A stretch of 48,823 nucleotides of DNA, from positions 1-48,823 of the forward strand of contig JAGXGM010000008.1 of NCBI GenBank assembly GCA_024636675.1, read 5' to 3'. Shown here one piece after another: positions 12,722 through 22,197 of the stretch. Position 1 is the stretch's first letter; each line of letters starts with the position of its first letter. The DNA comes from Hydrogenophilales bacterium (GTDB lineage: Bacteria; Pseudomonadota; Gammaproteobacteria; Burkholderiales; Thiobacillaceae). A program made the position numbers and the translations under genes. The notes under the pieces were generated by a model, which was not told the origin of the DNA, searched no databases, and was given only the letters and a program-made list of their open reading frames with translations.

Positions 12722-15541
12722 ATGAATGCACCCGATAATCTCCTGACGGACGATCACCTGCGCGCGCAGGTCAAATTGCTGGGCACTCTGCTGGGTCAGG
12801 TGCTGCTGCAGTTTGCCGGCGAAGACGTATTTGAGGCAGTGGAAACCCTGCGCCGCGGCTTTGCCGAACTGCACCAGCAGGAAGACCAGCAGCGCCGCAG
12901 CGAGTTGATGGCGATCATCGATGCGATGCCGGCTACCAAGGTCGAACTGGTGGTGCGTGCCTTCTCCAGCTATTTCATGCTGGTCAACGTGGCGGAAGAA
13001 AGCTTTGCCCACCGTAACCGCCGCCGCATGCTGTCGCACGGGATGCCGTTGTGGGAGGGTTCGTTCGACCGCACCATGGCCGACCTCAAGGCGCAGGGCA
13101 TTTCGGCCCATACCCTGCAGGACATGCTCAACCGGCTGCACTATGCACCGGTGTTCACCGCGCACCCCACCGAAGCGCGTCGACGTGCGGTGATGGAGGG
13201 GGTGCGCCGGGTATTTCTGATTTGCGACCAGATGTACAGCCCGACGCTGGGGGTGAACGATCAGCGCGAGCTGGAAGCGCAGCTGGCGGCCGAAATCCAG
13301 GTGATGTGGCGCACCGACGAGCTGCGCAGAGCCAAGCTGGAGGTGCGCGACGAAGTCCGCAACGGCCTGTATTACGTGCGGGAAAGCCTGTTTGAGGCGG
13401 TGCCGAAGGCATATGAATACTTCGAGAAGGCGTTGCGCAAGCATTACGGCGTGAACGCCGAGGGCGTCGCCCCGGTCAGCGTGCCGAGCTTTATCCGTTT
13501 CGGTTCGTGGATCGGCGGCGACCGCGACGGCAATCCCTTCGTGACGGCGGACGTCACCGAATGGACCGTGCATCGGCAGACGCAGCAGGCGCTCGATGAA
13601 TACCGTGAGCGGGTGCTGGAACTGCGCAAGACGCTTACCCACAGCAGCGACTGGTGCACGCCTTCCGCCCGCTTTCTGGCGCGCCTTCTGGAATACGAAA
13701 ACGAATTCGGCGAGCAGGTGTTCCGCGGCACCGCGGTGCAGATTTACAGCCGTGAACCCTACCGCCGTATGGCGGCGATGATGCTGGCGCGGCTGGACGC
13801 CAACCTGTCCTACGTCCACCAGTGCCTGGCAGACGTGCCGAGTCTTACCGCACATCTGGCGTACGAAAACGCTGCCGCTTTCCTCGACGACCTCTACCTG
13901 CTGCGTGATTCGCTGATCAGCCATGGCGACCGCATTGTCGCCATGCAGGATCTGCGGGCGTTGATCCGTCTGGTCGAAAGCTTCGGCTTTCATTTGCTGC
14001 AACTCGATATCCGCCAGGAATCGACGGTGCATACGCGCACGGTCGCCGCAATTTTGCAGCAACTCGACCCCGATTTCGATTACACCGGTGCCGCCGAAGC
14101 CGAGCGGCTGGAGCGGCTGGCCGTCTGGGTCGCCCGTATCGACCCGATCGAGGTGGACGATGCGGCACTGGACGACGAAGCGCGAGAAACACTCGCGGTG
14201 TTCCGCCGCATGGTCAGGCTGAAGGCCGAAGTGGGCGACGACGTCTTCGGTACTTACGTGATTTCGATGACCCACAACGCGTCGCACGTGATGGAAGTGA
14301 TGCTGCTGGCACGACTGGTCGGCTTGTGCGGCCACAACGGCTATGCGTGGTTCTGCCGCATTCTGGTGGCGCCGCTGTTCGAGACGGTGGACGACCTGCA
14401 GCGCAGCCAGGCGATACTCGACCAGCTGTTTTCCAACAAGGTCTATCGTGCGCTGGTGGCGTCCGATGGCAATCGCCAGGAAGTCATGCTCGGTTATTCC
14501 GACTCGTGCAAGGACGGCGGCATCCTGGCGTCGAACTGGAACCTCTATCAGGCGCAGCTTTCCATCATCGCGCTGACCAAGCAGTACGGCGTCGAGTGCC
14601 GCCTGTTTCACGGCCGTGGCGGCACCGTCGGGCGCGGCGGCGGCCCCACCCACGATGCGATCCTGTCGCAGCCGCCCGGTACCGTGAACGGTGAAATAAA
14701 GTTCACCGAACAGGGCGAGATGCTTTACTACAAGTACAGCAATCCGGAAACCGCCAACTACGAAATCGGCATGGGCGTCACCGGTCTGCTCAAGGCCAGT
14801 GCCACCGCGCTGGCGCATTGCGAGGTGCATTATCCGCAGGACTTCCTCGACTGGATGCGCGACATCTCAGCGGCAGGTGAGACTGCCTACCGTGCGTTGA
14901 TCGACACGCCGGGCTTCATCGATTATTTCTACGAAAGCACCCCGGTCACCGAAATCGGCTTGCTCAATATCGGTAGCCGGCCGTCGCACCGCAAGAAGGC
15001 CGACCGTTCACTCGGATCGATCCGCGCGATTCCGTGGGTATTCGGCTGGGCGCAGTCGCGCCACACGCTGCCTGCGTGGTATGGCATCGGCAGCGCATTG
15101 CAGAGCTTCATCGATCGCCAGCCGGACGGCCTCGCGCACCTGCGGGTGATGTATCGCGAGTGGCCGTTTTTCCGCAGCCTGTTGTCCAACGTGCAAATGG
15201 CGCTGACCAAGGCCGACATGGAAATCGCCGAGGAGTACGCGCGCCTGTGCGACCATCCCAACATCATGGTGGTCTACCGCACGATTGCGGACGAATTCGC
15301 GCTCACCGTGGCCGGCGTCAAGCAGGTCGTGCAGATCGAGACCTTGCTGGAAGACAACCCGTCGCTGGCGCTGTCGATTTTGCGTCGCCGCCCCTACATC
15401 GATCCGATCAACCACATCCAGGTGCTGATGCTAAAGCGCTACCGCACCGATAGCGTGTGGGAATCCGAGCAGGACAGCTGGCTGACCCCGCTCAAGCGAT
15501 CGATCAATGCCATCGCCGCCGGAATGCGCAACACCGGTTGA
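12722..15541 (+). CDS. ppc: Phosphoenolpyruvate carboxylase
   Basis: The 939-residue enzyme adds bicarbonate to PEP to form oxaloacetate, refilling the TCA cycle or supplying carbon-fixing cells. Landmarks are VFTAHPTEARRR (the first signature with the catalytic His), the SWIGGDRDGNPFVT loop, QLDIRQES, GYSDSCKDGG, the FHGRGGTVGRGGGP loop, FTEQGEM and the C-terminal MRNTG that closes PEPC proteins (QNTG-like). The length is in the usual 880-950 range. It starts 73 nt after purL and is followed after 14 nt by a small membrane-protein gene, so co-transcription is likely. Confidence 0.97.
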   Translation: MNAPDNLLTDDHLRAQVKLLGTLLGQVLLQFAGEDVFEAVETLRRGFAELHQQEDQQRRSELMAIIDAMPATKVELVVRAFSSYFMLVNVAEESFAHRNRRRMLSHGMPLWEGSFDRTMADLKAQGISAHTLQDMLNRLHYAPVFTAHPTEARRRAVMEGVRRVFLICDQMYSPTLGVNDQRELEAQLAAEIQVMWRTDELRRAKLEVRDEVRNGLYYVRESLFEAVPKAYEYFEKALRKHYGVNAEGVAPVSVPSFIRFGSWIGGDRDGNPFVTADVTEWTVHRQTQQALDEYRERVLELRKTLTHSSDWCTPSARFLARLLEYENEFGEQVFRGTAVQIYSREPYRRMAAMMLARLDANLSYVHQCLADVPSLTAHLAYENAAAFLDDLYLLRDSLISHGDRIVAMQDLRALIRLVESFGFHLLQLDIRQESTVHTRTVAAILQQLDPDFDYTGAAEAERLERLAVWVARIDPIEVDDAALDDEARETLAVFRRMVRLKAEVGDDVFGTYVISMTHNASHVMEVMLLARLVGLCGHNGYAWFCRILVAPLFETVDDLQRSQAILDQLFSNKVYRALVASDGNRQEVMLGYSDSCKDGGILASNWNLYQAQLSIIALTKQYGVECRLFHGRGGTVGRGGGPTHDAILSQPPGTVNGEIKFTEQGEMLYYKYSNPETANYEIGMGVTGLLKASATALAHCEVHYPQDFLDWMRDISAAGETAYRALIDTPGFIDYFYESTPVTEIGLLNIGSRPSHRKKADRSLGSIRAIPWVFGWAQSRHTLPAWYGIGSALQSFIDRQPDGLAHLRVMYREWPFFRSLLSNVQMALTKADMEIAEEYARLCDHPNIMVVYRTIADEFALTVAGVKQVVQIETLLEDNPSLALSILRRRPYIDPINHIQVLMLKRYRTDSVWESEQDSWLTPLKRSINAIAAGMRNTG

Positions 15542-15555
15542 GCAGGGCGCACGAC

Positions 15556-16113
15556 ATGGCGAGCGCTCCGAGCCAGCCGAAGCGGCGTGGACTGGCCGTC
15601 TCCATCGGCCTGAATGCCGTGCTGCTGGTGCTGGTGTGCGGCCTGGCACTGTATGCCTTCATGCTCAAAGTGGACCTGGGCGACCTCAAGCAGCGACTGT
15701 CGAAGGAAGTCGAAACGCGCCAGCAGGCTGAGCGCCATCTGATCGAAACGCGCAATCAGTTGACCGACGGCATGCGCGAAATCGAGCAGCTCAAAGCGCA
15801 ACTGGCCTTCCAGAAAACCGATGCCCAGCAGGCGGCAGCGGCCAGGCCTGCGCTGCCGGTGGTGGTGGGTTTCCGTTCGTCGATGCTGGGCCAAGGCCTG
15901 GTTGCGGTAATTGAAAACACCAGCGATCGCCATTTGACCGTGATGCTGGCCGTGCGCAGCCTCAATGTGCCGACCGCCAGGCGCTTCACGCTTGAACTGG
16001 CGCCGAACGCCAGCACCGAGTTCGGTCACCTGGAAGGCTGGCAGTTCGCGCCGGGCGACGAAGTGCGGCTGTTTAGCGATCGGTTCGGCGCGCTGAACAT
16101 CACGGTGCCGTAA
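15556..16113 (+). CDS. One-pass membrane coiled-coil protein, function unknown
   Basis: The 185-residue protein starts at ATG 15556, with GAGCAGGGC overlapping the ppc stop as ribosome site. A short basic N-terminus (QPKRRG) is followed by a membrane segment at about 13-35. A charged coiled coil at about 38-85 (LKQRLSKEVETRQQAERHL and onward) and a beta-rich C-terminal domain follow (ALPVVVGFRSSMLGQGLVAV, LELAPNASTEFGHLEGW). The topology suggests an inner-membrane anchor with a periplasmic domain. No family is recognised with confidence. Its last 14 nt overlap tail-to-tail with the RND gene. Confidence 0.75.
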   Translation: MASAPSQPKRRGLAVSIGLNAVLLVLVCGLALYAFMLKVDLGDLKQRLSKEVETRQQAERHLIETRNQLTDGMREIEQLKAQLAFQKTDAQQAAAARPALPVVVGFRSSMLGQGLVAVIENTSDRHLTVMLAVRSLNVPTARRFTLELAPNASTEFGHLEGWQFAPGDEVRLFSDRFGALNITVP

Positions 16114-18388
16114 CAGCCTGCTCTGGCTTGCGCAAGCGCAGACCGAGCAGGGCAGGCATCAACAGCATTTCAAACAGCTGGCCGGCGAACAGGCCGACCG
16201 CGCACAGCATGCCGAAATGCGCCGTGGGGCGGAAGTCGGACAGCCCCAGCAGACTGAACTGCACAATCAGAATGATCGAGATGGCGATGATCGCGCGTCC
16301 CGAGCTTTCCACGCTGCGGATGATGGCGAACACTGGACTGACGCCATGCTGGATGCGGCGCAGATAGCCGTGATAGAGATGGATGGTGTCGTCCACCGTG
16401 ATGCCGAGGATGACGCCAGCGATCAGCACGGTGGCTACATCGAGTGCGATGCCGGTCACTCCCATCATGACGAAAATGAAAAACAGCGGCGCCAGGTTCG
16501 GCACCAGGCAGATCAGGGCGCCGCGGAAGGAGCGGAACAGAAAGGTCATCAGCAGCAGGATCAGCAGAAAGGCGGACGTGAAGCTTTTCACCTGGCCGTC
16601 GACGATGCGATCTTCCTGATCCGAGAACAACCGCCCATAGCCTGCAAGATCGATCTCCACACCCGCAATCGGCTTCGCCGCGACACGTGCGCGCACCTTG
16701 TCGATCACCCGGCTGATCTCGTTGGCGCCATGCACGTTGAGGCTGAGCGTGATGCGTCCGCGCTGGAATTCGCGGTTGACCAGCTCATATAAATCCTCGC
16801 CGTCATAGATCAAAAGCAGTTGCTCGACCAGCCTGCGGTTGTCCGGCAGTGCGTTCTCGCCGAGGTCCTCGCCGCTAAGGGCGCGGTTCATTTCTTCCAG
16901 CACATCGATCAGCGAAAAACTGCGGTCGACTTCGGGTAGTTGTTCCACCCAGGTTTGCAGCGCTTTGATCTGCGCCAGCCTGGCCGGATCCTTGAGACTG
17001 TCCCGGCCATCGCCGGTGAGGATGATTTCGAGCCCGGTCACGCCGGAAAGCGCGTCTTCCACGCGGTCGGTACTACGGCTGATGCTGTGGTCAGGCGCAA
17101 AGAACTCGATCAGGTTCGACTCCACCTTGACCTGCATCACCAGGGGAATAGTCGCCAGCACGACGAGGGCGGTGCTGGCCAGCACCGCCCTCGCGTTGCG
17201 CAGGCTGAACACCGCCACCGCCGCCGCCACATGCCGTGCGAAAGCCAGCCCAGAGCCGCGCCGCGGCCAGCGCGGGGTGTCCCATTTCAGCAGAATCGGC
17301 GGCACCAGAATGAACACCACCAGGAACACCATCAGCGTGCCGATTGCGCCCGACAGGCCGAAGGCCTGCACCGGCGGAATGTCCACCCACAGCAGGCTCA
17401 ACAGCCCGGCGCCGGTGGTCAGCACATTGAACAGGCCGGGCTTGAGGGTTTCCTTCAATGCGCGCGCGATGCGTTTCGGCCGCGGCAACAGCGCGATGCG
17501 CCCTCGCTGAATGGCCGCATACAGGTGCAGCAGCGTGGCGGTGGTATAGGCCGCCATCAGGGTGGGGATCATTGCGGTGATCGGCGTGTAGGGTTGTCCG
17601 GAGATCACTAGGCCGGCAACGCTGGCCGACACCACCGTGCCCATGGCCAGGCCGCCCACCACCATCGGGCGCACGCGTCCGACCACCCACCACATCAGCG
17701 CCAGGCCGATGACAACGGTGAGCGGAATGAATATCGCACTGTCGCGCCAGATCGAGCGCAGCTCCTCTACGGTCTGCGCCACGCTGCCGGCGGTGGCAGT
17801 ATGGTAGGCATCCAGTTTTTCGGCGGCAATGGCGGCATCGAGCGCGATATGGATGTCGCGCCGGGCGAGGCTTTCCTTGAGGATGATGGGGCGCACCACC
17901 AGCGCCACGGCCCTGCCGTCGGGCGAAGCGATCAGCCCCGGCGCAAACGTATCGCCCAGCACGCGCGCCTGCCATTGCGCAGGGGCGCGGGCATCCAGTT
18001 CATCGGGGTCGACCAGTAGCGACACGCCAAAACCATCGTCGGTGGCTTCAATATGCTCCACCGTAGTCAGCGTCAGCACCCGGTCGACCGAAGGATGCGC
18101 CTGCATTCTTTCCGCCACGCGGTGGAGCGCGGCCAGAAAGGCCGGCGTGTAGAGCGAGTCGCCCTCGAACAGGGCGATTAGCGTTTCGTCGCCGGGAAAC
18201 TCGCGGAACAGCGATTCGCGCAGCTGGATGATGGGGGCATCGGGCGGGGAGTAGATGTCCCCCGCATTGTTGAAGTGGATATTCAGCACAAACGGCAGGG
18301 ATGCCAGCTGGATGCCGAGCAGCAGCGCCAGCGCCAGCCACGGCGGCAGCATGCGGCTGCCGTTGAGCCAGGATTTCAACATCGTCAT
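16100..18388 (-). CDS. RND/MMPL-type transporter permease
   Basis: A 762-residue inner-membrane permease with a duplicated layout. One membrane segment (about 16-35) is followed by a periplasmic loop of some 190 residues, then five or so membrane segments, and this repeats in the second half. Recognisable parts are the FPGDETLIALFEG segment in the first loop, PITAMIPTLMAAYTTATLLH in the first membrane block and TVDDTIHLYHGYLRR in the second, the last being the MMPL/Patched-like counterpart. Such permeases move lipids or hydrophobic solutes. It is the last gene of a three-gene operon, 13 nt after the barrel gene, and shows no membrane-fusion protein partner. The cargo is unknown. Confidence 0.88.
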   Translation of the reverse strand: MTMLKSWLNGSRMLPPWLALALLLGIQLASLPFVLNIHFNNAGDIYSPPDAPIIQLRESLFREFPGDETLIALFEGDSLYTPAFLAALHRVAERMQAHPSVDRVLTLTTVEHIEATDDGFGVSLLVDPDELDARAPAQWQARVLGDTFAPGLIASPDGRAVALVVRPIILKESLARRDIHIALDAAIAAEKLDAYHTATAGSVAQTVEELRSIWRDSAIFIPLTVVIGLALMWWVVGRVRPMVVGGLAMGTVVSASVAGLVISGQPYTPITAMIPTLMAAYTTATLLHLYAAIQRGRIALLPRPKRIARALKETLKPGLFNVLTTGAGLLSLLWVDIPPVQAFGLSGAIGTLMVFLVVFILVPPILLKWDTPRWPRRGSGLAFARHVAAAVAVFSLRNARAVLASTALVVLATIPLVMQVKVESNLIEFFAPDHSISRSTDRVEDALSGVTGLEIILTGDGRDSLKDPARLAQIKALQTWVEQLPEVDRSFSLIDVLEEMNRALSGEDLGENALPDNRRLVEQLLLIYDGEDLYELVNREFQRGRITLSLNVHGANEISRVIDKVRARVAAKPIAGVEIDLAGYGRLFSDQEDRIVDGQVKSFTSAFLLILLLMTFLFRSFRGALICLVPNLAPLFFIFVMMGVTGIALDVATVLIAGVILGITVDDTIHLYHGYLRRIQHGVSPVFAIIRSVESSGRAIIAISIILIVQFSLLGLSDFRPTAHFGMLCAVGLFAGQLFEMLLMPALLGLRLRKPEQAVTAP

Positions 18389-18401
18389 GCCGTGCGATTC
18401 A

Positions 18402-19838
18402 TCAGAAGCGGGTACGCAGGCCCAGCGTGATCAGCGAGTGATCCTGGTGGAATCCGCCCAGGGTGCGCGCATCGCCGTCGAAATAATGCGCCGCGACATA
18501 GAGCTCGTGAGGCTCCCAACCGACGTAGCTGAGCTTGGGGCTGAGATAGATATCCTGCACGTTGATGCCGCTGGAAAAGCGCAGGCCGGCCCGCCAGCGA
18601 CCCTGGCCGAAGCTCGTCTCGACTTCGCCGTTGGCGCCGTAATATTCCTTGAGTTCGAGGATGCTGCGGTCGGTTTGCAGCGCATGGGCGACCAGTTGCA
18701 GATTGACGCGGGTGTCGCCTCCGCCCGGGAAAAACTCCACCGCGCCGATCCAGTCGAGCGTATGCGTGGTGTCCATTGCGGTGGTGCTGGCCAGGGTCAC
18801 CGGTACGTTGTCGGTGTAGCCGAGTTCCGTGCGCCAGGTGAGACCGCCGCTCACCAGTTCCAGGTCGGCGCCGACAAAGGTGTTGTAGGGATGCACCGCG
18901 GTGAGCGCCAGATTGGTCAGGTCGACCCGGTAGTACGGCAGCGACTGCCGGGTGCGCGCCAGCGTCACGCCGAAGTCGAACGGTTCGCCGGTCCTGGTCA
19001 GGCGCAGGGCGCCGCCGCCGCTGCCGTGTTCGTCCTCGTCGATGCGCGCGCCACTCACCCACCCGGTAAGTGCCGGATCGATGCCGATGATCTGTCCGCT
19101 GGTGCGGTTGATCGGGCTCCAGATGCTGGCGACGTCCGGCAACTGCGCGCCGCGGAACAGCGGCAGCCACACCGCGTCCAGCTTGTACTCGCCGAAGGTC
19201 TGTTCCCAGCGCGCGGCCAGCTGCGCGCGGCGGCGGTCGGCCAGATCGTCGAGGACGAAGCGGGTGAGGTCGGCGCGGCTGACGCGGTCGGCCAGCGGAA
19301 TTTCGTCGGCGCGACCCCAGATGATGGTCTGTGCGCCCAGGGTCAGGCGGGTGTCGCCGCTGCGGTAGCGCACATAGGTGTCGGTGTAGTCGGCCAGCAT
19401 TTCATCGTGGTCGGCGGCACCCCCGGCCTGCATCATGCCGTCAAGCCGCGCGCCGGCGCGGAATTCCCAGTCGCGGCTGGGCTGCCACAGCACATAGGCG
19501 CTGGCGCGCAGGGTCGAGTAGGTGTCGGCCTCGGGCGCGTCGGGCAGGCCGCCGGCCTCCAGCTGCAGGTCGTCGACCCCGGCCTTGAACACCGGCTGAA
19601 AGCCACGTGCAGTCGCTCTGCGGCTGCGTGCGGCGGGCGGCGGCAGATCGTCGGCGACGCCGGTGTGCGGCGTCGTCTCGATGGGGGCTGCCACACCCGG
19701 TCTGCGCGGGGTGGTGCGCGGCGGCGGCAGGTCATCCGCCGTGTCCTGAACGGTGGCCCGCGGCGGTGGCAGATCGTCGGCGGCGTAAACGGGCAGGGCG
19801 GCAAGCGAAAGGCTCAGGGCCAGCAACAGCTTTTTCAT
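18402..19838 (-). CDS. DUF1302-like outer-membrane beta-barrel protein with DDLPPP repeats
   Basis: The 478-residue protein has a Sec signal (MKKLLLALSLSLAALPVYA) and an N-terminal tail holding DDLPPP three times (21-26, 35-40, 63-68). From about 80 on, alternating beta strands rich in Tyr, Trp and Gly fill the rest, and it ends in LGLRTRF, the terminal-Phe pattern of outer-membrane barrels. The strand pattern (YVLWQPSRDWEFRAGARLDG, QTIIWGRADEIPLADRVSR) is like DUF1302 proteins. It overlaps the LolA-like gene by 4 nt (ATGA) and precedes the RND permease by 13 nt. A role as the outer-membrane end of the same export or import route is inferred. The exact Pfam family is not certain. Confidence 0.72.
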   Translation of the reverse strand: MKKLLLALSLSLAALPVYAADDLPPPRATVQDTADDLPPPRTTPRRPGVAAPIETTPHTGVADDLPPPAARSRRATARGFQPVFKAGVDDLQLEAGGLPDAPEADTYSTLRASAYVLWQPSRDWEFRAGARLDGMMQAGGAADHDEMLADYTDTYVRYRSGDTRLTLGAQTIIWGRADEIPLADRVSRADLTRFVLDDLADRRRAQLAARWEQTFGEYKLDAVWLPLFRGAQLPDVASIWSPINRTSGQIIGIDPALTGWVSGARIDEDEHGSGGGALRLTRTGEPFDFGVTLARTRQSLPYYRVDLTNLALTAVHPYNTFVGADLELVSGGLTWRTELGYTDNVPVTLASTTAMDTTHTLDWIGAVEFFPGGGDTRVNLQLVAHALQTDRSILELKEYYGANGEVETSFGQGRWRAGLRFSSGINVQDIYLSPKLSYVGWEPHELYVAAHYFDGDARTLGGFHQDHSLITLGLRTRF

Positions 19839-20644
19839 GGGCGGTACTCCGATTCCAGGCTCTCGTCGGCCAGGGCTTGTGGGCTGAACAGTTTGGCGGG
19901 CAGTTTCTGGTCGTACAGCGCAACATCGACGACCATTCGGGTTTCATGCCCGCTGGACAGGTCGATCATGCGGCTGTCGGTCAGCGTCCAGTAACCCTGG
20001 TTGCGTTTCTTGCTGCGCAGCAGCCAGCGCTTGCTGGGGCTGCTGGCGTCCTTCTCGAAATAGTCCACCCGCTGCGGAATGGCGGTGGCGGGATCGATCC
20101 AGCTGATGCGCTTGCTGTAGACCGAATCCCCGGGGTCTCTCGGTACGCTTTCGAGCACCTCGCAGAGGATGCCGTTTTCGGATTGCCGGCCGAGCAGGCG
20201 GTGGCGGTCTTTCGACGGCTTGCGCTCCTGCAGGTCTTCGAAATACAGGTCGGAACCGACAAAGCGGCCGCCCTTGCGGTCGCTGGAAATGCGCCGCACC
20301 CGGTCGAGCGCGGGCAGATACAGCCACTGGTCGGTAGTGCCGTCGGCCTTGTCCAGGCTGAGCAGACCGGTTCCGGCGATGTCCTCCGGATAGACAAAGC
20401 GGATCAGGTTGGCGGTTTCGCCGCCCGATCGGTCGAGGCGATAGGTGACGATTTCACGGATGCGCGGCGCGCGACCTTTTTCGGTCAGCACCATGCGCCC
20501 CAGCGTGGTGAGGTCGCGGCCGTTGGGGCGGTCGTGGACCTTCTGCGCCAGCTCGGCGGCTTCGTCGGCGCGCGCGGGCGCGGCGCCAAGCAGCAGGGCA
20601 AGCAGCAGGAAACGGATGAGGTTCAGCAGGGGGATGGGGGACAT
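19835..20644 (-). CDS. LolA-like periplasmic outer-membrane lipoprotein-sorting protein
   Basis: The 269-residue protein has a Sec signal of about 25 residues ending APARA. The mature part resembles the 'outer membrane lipoprotein-sorting protein' group with a LolA/LolB-like fold: IVTYRLDRSGGETANLIRFVYPEDIAGTGLL, DQWLYLPALDRVRRIS, GSDLYFEDL and SKRISWIDPATAIPQRVDYFEKD. ATG 20644 has GGAAA about 8 nt upstream; the frame is open further upstream but without a signal sequence. It is the first gene of the operon, overlapping the barrel gene by 4 nt. A periplasmic shuttle role for a hydrophobic cargo is inferred from the fold and its partners. Confidence 0.8.
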   Translation of the reverse strand: MSPIPLLNLIRFLLLALLLGAAPARADEAAELAQKVHDRPNGRDLTTLGRMVLTEKGRAPRIREIVTYRLDRSGGETANLIRFVYPEDIAGTGLLSLDKADGTTDQWLYLPALDRVRRISSDRKGGRFVGSDLYFEDLQERKPSKDRHRLLGRQSENGILCEVLESVPRDPGDSVYSKRISWIDPATAIPQRVDYFEKDASSPSKRWLLRSKKRNQGYWTLTDSRMIDLSSGHETRMVVDVALYDQKLPAKLFSPQALADESLESEYRP

Positions 20645-20783
20645 ATGATTTCCAGACGCTCGGCATGCTTGATCAACGGTTTGCCAGTGTTGAACTTTAC
20701 CGCAAAACCGGGCGGTCGCCCCGGTCAGGCGGCGCACTGGCTTTCAGGTCTTCGCTGTGATAAAAAGACACCATTATCTGTTG

Positions 20784-22166
20784 ATGGACGCCAAGATGAC
20801 GTCGACCACCCTGGACCTCCTCCGCAAGTACAGCGTACCCGGCCCGCGTTACACCTCGTACCCCACCGCGCCGTACTTTCATACCGGTTTTGGCGAAGCG
20901 GACTGGGTCGAGGCACTGGCCGCGCCGGCGCCGGATCGCGAGCTGTCGTTGTATGCCCACATCCCGTTCTGCGATTCGCTTTGCCACTACTGCGGCTGCA
21001 ATATGGTGGCGACGCGCGACTACAGCAAGACCCAGCCCTATCTGGCGACGCTCGACCGCGAAATGGCGCGCACCGCACAGCTGGTCGACCCGAAGCGCGT
21101 GGTGCACCAGCTGCACTGGGGTGGCGGTACTCCCACCTATCTGAATCCCGACGACATCCGCCGCTTGATGGCGATGATGCGGCAGCATTTCAGCGTGGCC
21201 CCCGATGCCGAAATCAGCTGCGAAGCCGATCCGCGCGACCTGACGCGCGCGCATCTGGTGGCGTTGCGCGAATCCGGCTTTAACCGGGTGTCGTTCGGCG
21301 TCCAGGACATGGACCCGGACGTGCAGCAGGCGGTCAACCGCATCCAGGCCGAAGCCCTGATCCGGCAGGTGCTCGACTGGTCGCGTGAACTGGGTTTTTC
21401 CAGCATCAACCTCGACCTGATCGTCGGCTTGCCGAAGCAGACCGTCGACAGCTTCAGCCGCACCTTGGAGCGGGTGGCGGTGTGGGCGCCCGACCGCCTG
21501 GCGGTGTTTGCCTACGCCCACGTGCCGTGGATGAAGAAGCACCAGCGCCTGATCAATGAAGCCGATCTGCCCGATTCGGCGACCCGTCTGGGTCTGCAGC
21601 AGGCAGTGAACGAGGCGCTGGGCGCGGCAGGCTACGTCAACATCGGGCTCGACCATTTCGCCCGTCCCGACGACGAACTGGTGCGCGCACAGCAGAACAA
21701 GACGCTGTGGCGCAATTTCCAGGGCTACACCACGCACAAGAACAGCGACATCCTCGCTTTCGGCGCATCCAGCATCAGCCAGACCGCCGACGCCTACATG
21801 CAGAATGAAAAGAACCTCAAACGCTACCAGGAACGCGTCGCCGCCACCGGCCTTGCCGTCGAGCGTGGCATTAAGCTCACCCGCGACGACCAGATTCGCC
21901 GCGAAGCGATCACCCGCGTGATGTGCGATCTCGAGCTCGATTTCGCTGTGTTTGGTGAAGAATGGGGCATCGCGTTTGCCGATTATTTCGCCGATGCACT
22001 GGCCGACCTGCGCCCGCTGGCGAACGATGGTCTGGTCGATATCGCGGCGGACAGGGTCAGCGTCACGCCCGCTGGCCGCCTGTTCCTGCGCAACATCGGC
22101 ATGTGCTTCGACCGCTACCAGAAGGACGCCTCAAACGAGCGCCCGCGCTATTCGCGAACGGCTTGA
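20784..22166 (+). CDS. hemN: Oxygen-independent coproporphyrinogen III oxidase HemN
   Basis: This radical-SAM enzyme converts coproporphyrinogen III to protoporphyrinogen IX without oxygen, fitting its place beside a haem-rich, low-oxygen oxidase. It opens with RKYSVPGPRYTSYPTAPYF and has the 4Fe-4S motif CDSLCHYCGC, HWGGGTPTYL, the substrate loop GVQDMDPDVQQAVNRIQ, LDLIVGLPKQT and the C-terminal HemN domain (RREAITRVMCDLELDF). The length (460 residues from this ATG) is normal. The ATGs at 20784 and 20796 are both possible starts, and a GTG at 20757 is a third; none has a strong ribosome site. It converges with the small membrane protein downstream, 31 nt away. Confidence 0.95.
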   Translation: MDAKMTSTTLDLLRKYSVPGPRYTSYPTAPYFHTGFGEADWVEALAAPAPDRELSLYAHIPFCDSLCHYCGCNMVATRDYSKTQPYLATLDREMARTAQLVDPKRVVHQLHWGGGTPTYLNPDDIRRLMAMMRQHFSVAPDAEISCEADPRDLTRAHLVALRESGFNRVSFGVQDMDPDVQQAVNRIQAEALIRQVLDWSRELGFSSINLDLIVGLPKQTVDSFSRTLERVAVWAPDRLAVFAYAHVPWMKKHQRLINEADLPDSATRLGLQQAVNEALGAAGYVNIGLDHFARPDDELVRAQQNKTLWRNFQGYTTHKNSDILAFGASSISQTADAYMQNEKNLKRYQERVAATGLAVERGIKLTRDDQIRREAITRVMCDLELDFAVFGEEWGIAFADYFADALADLRPLANDGLVDIAADRVSVTPAGRLFLRNIGMCFDRYQKDASNERPRYSRTA

Positions 22167-22197
22167 GGGGTTTGCTGGGGTTTGGGGGGCGTTATCG

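Noticed and set aside
12716-14830. Long open frame antisense to ppc
   Set aside because: GC-rich codon bias leaves long antisense frames. The product is His/Arg/Gln-rich with no family, while ppc on the + strand is full length. The same applies to antisense frames in purL, ligA and the RND gene.
20669-20676. TTGATCAA near hemN as an anaerobic regulator site
   Set aside because: Only one half-site fits; the spacing and the second half do not match the FNR consensus.
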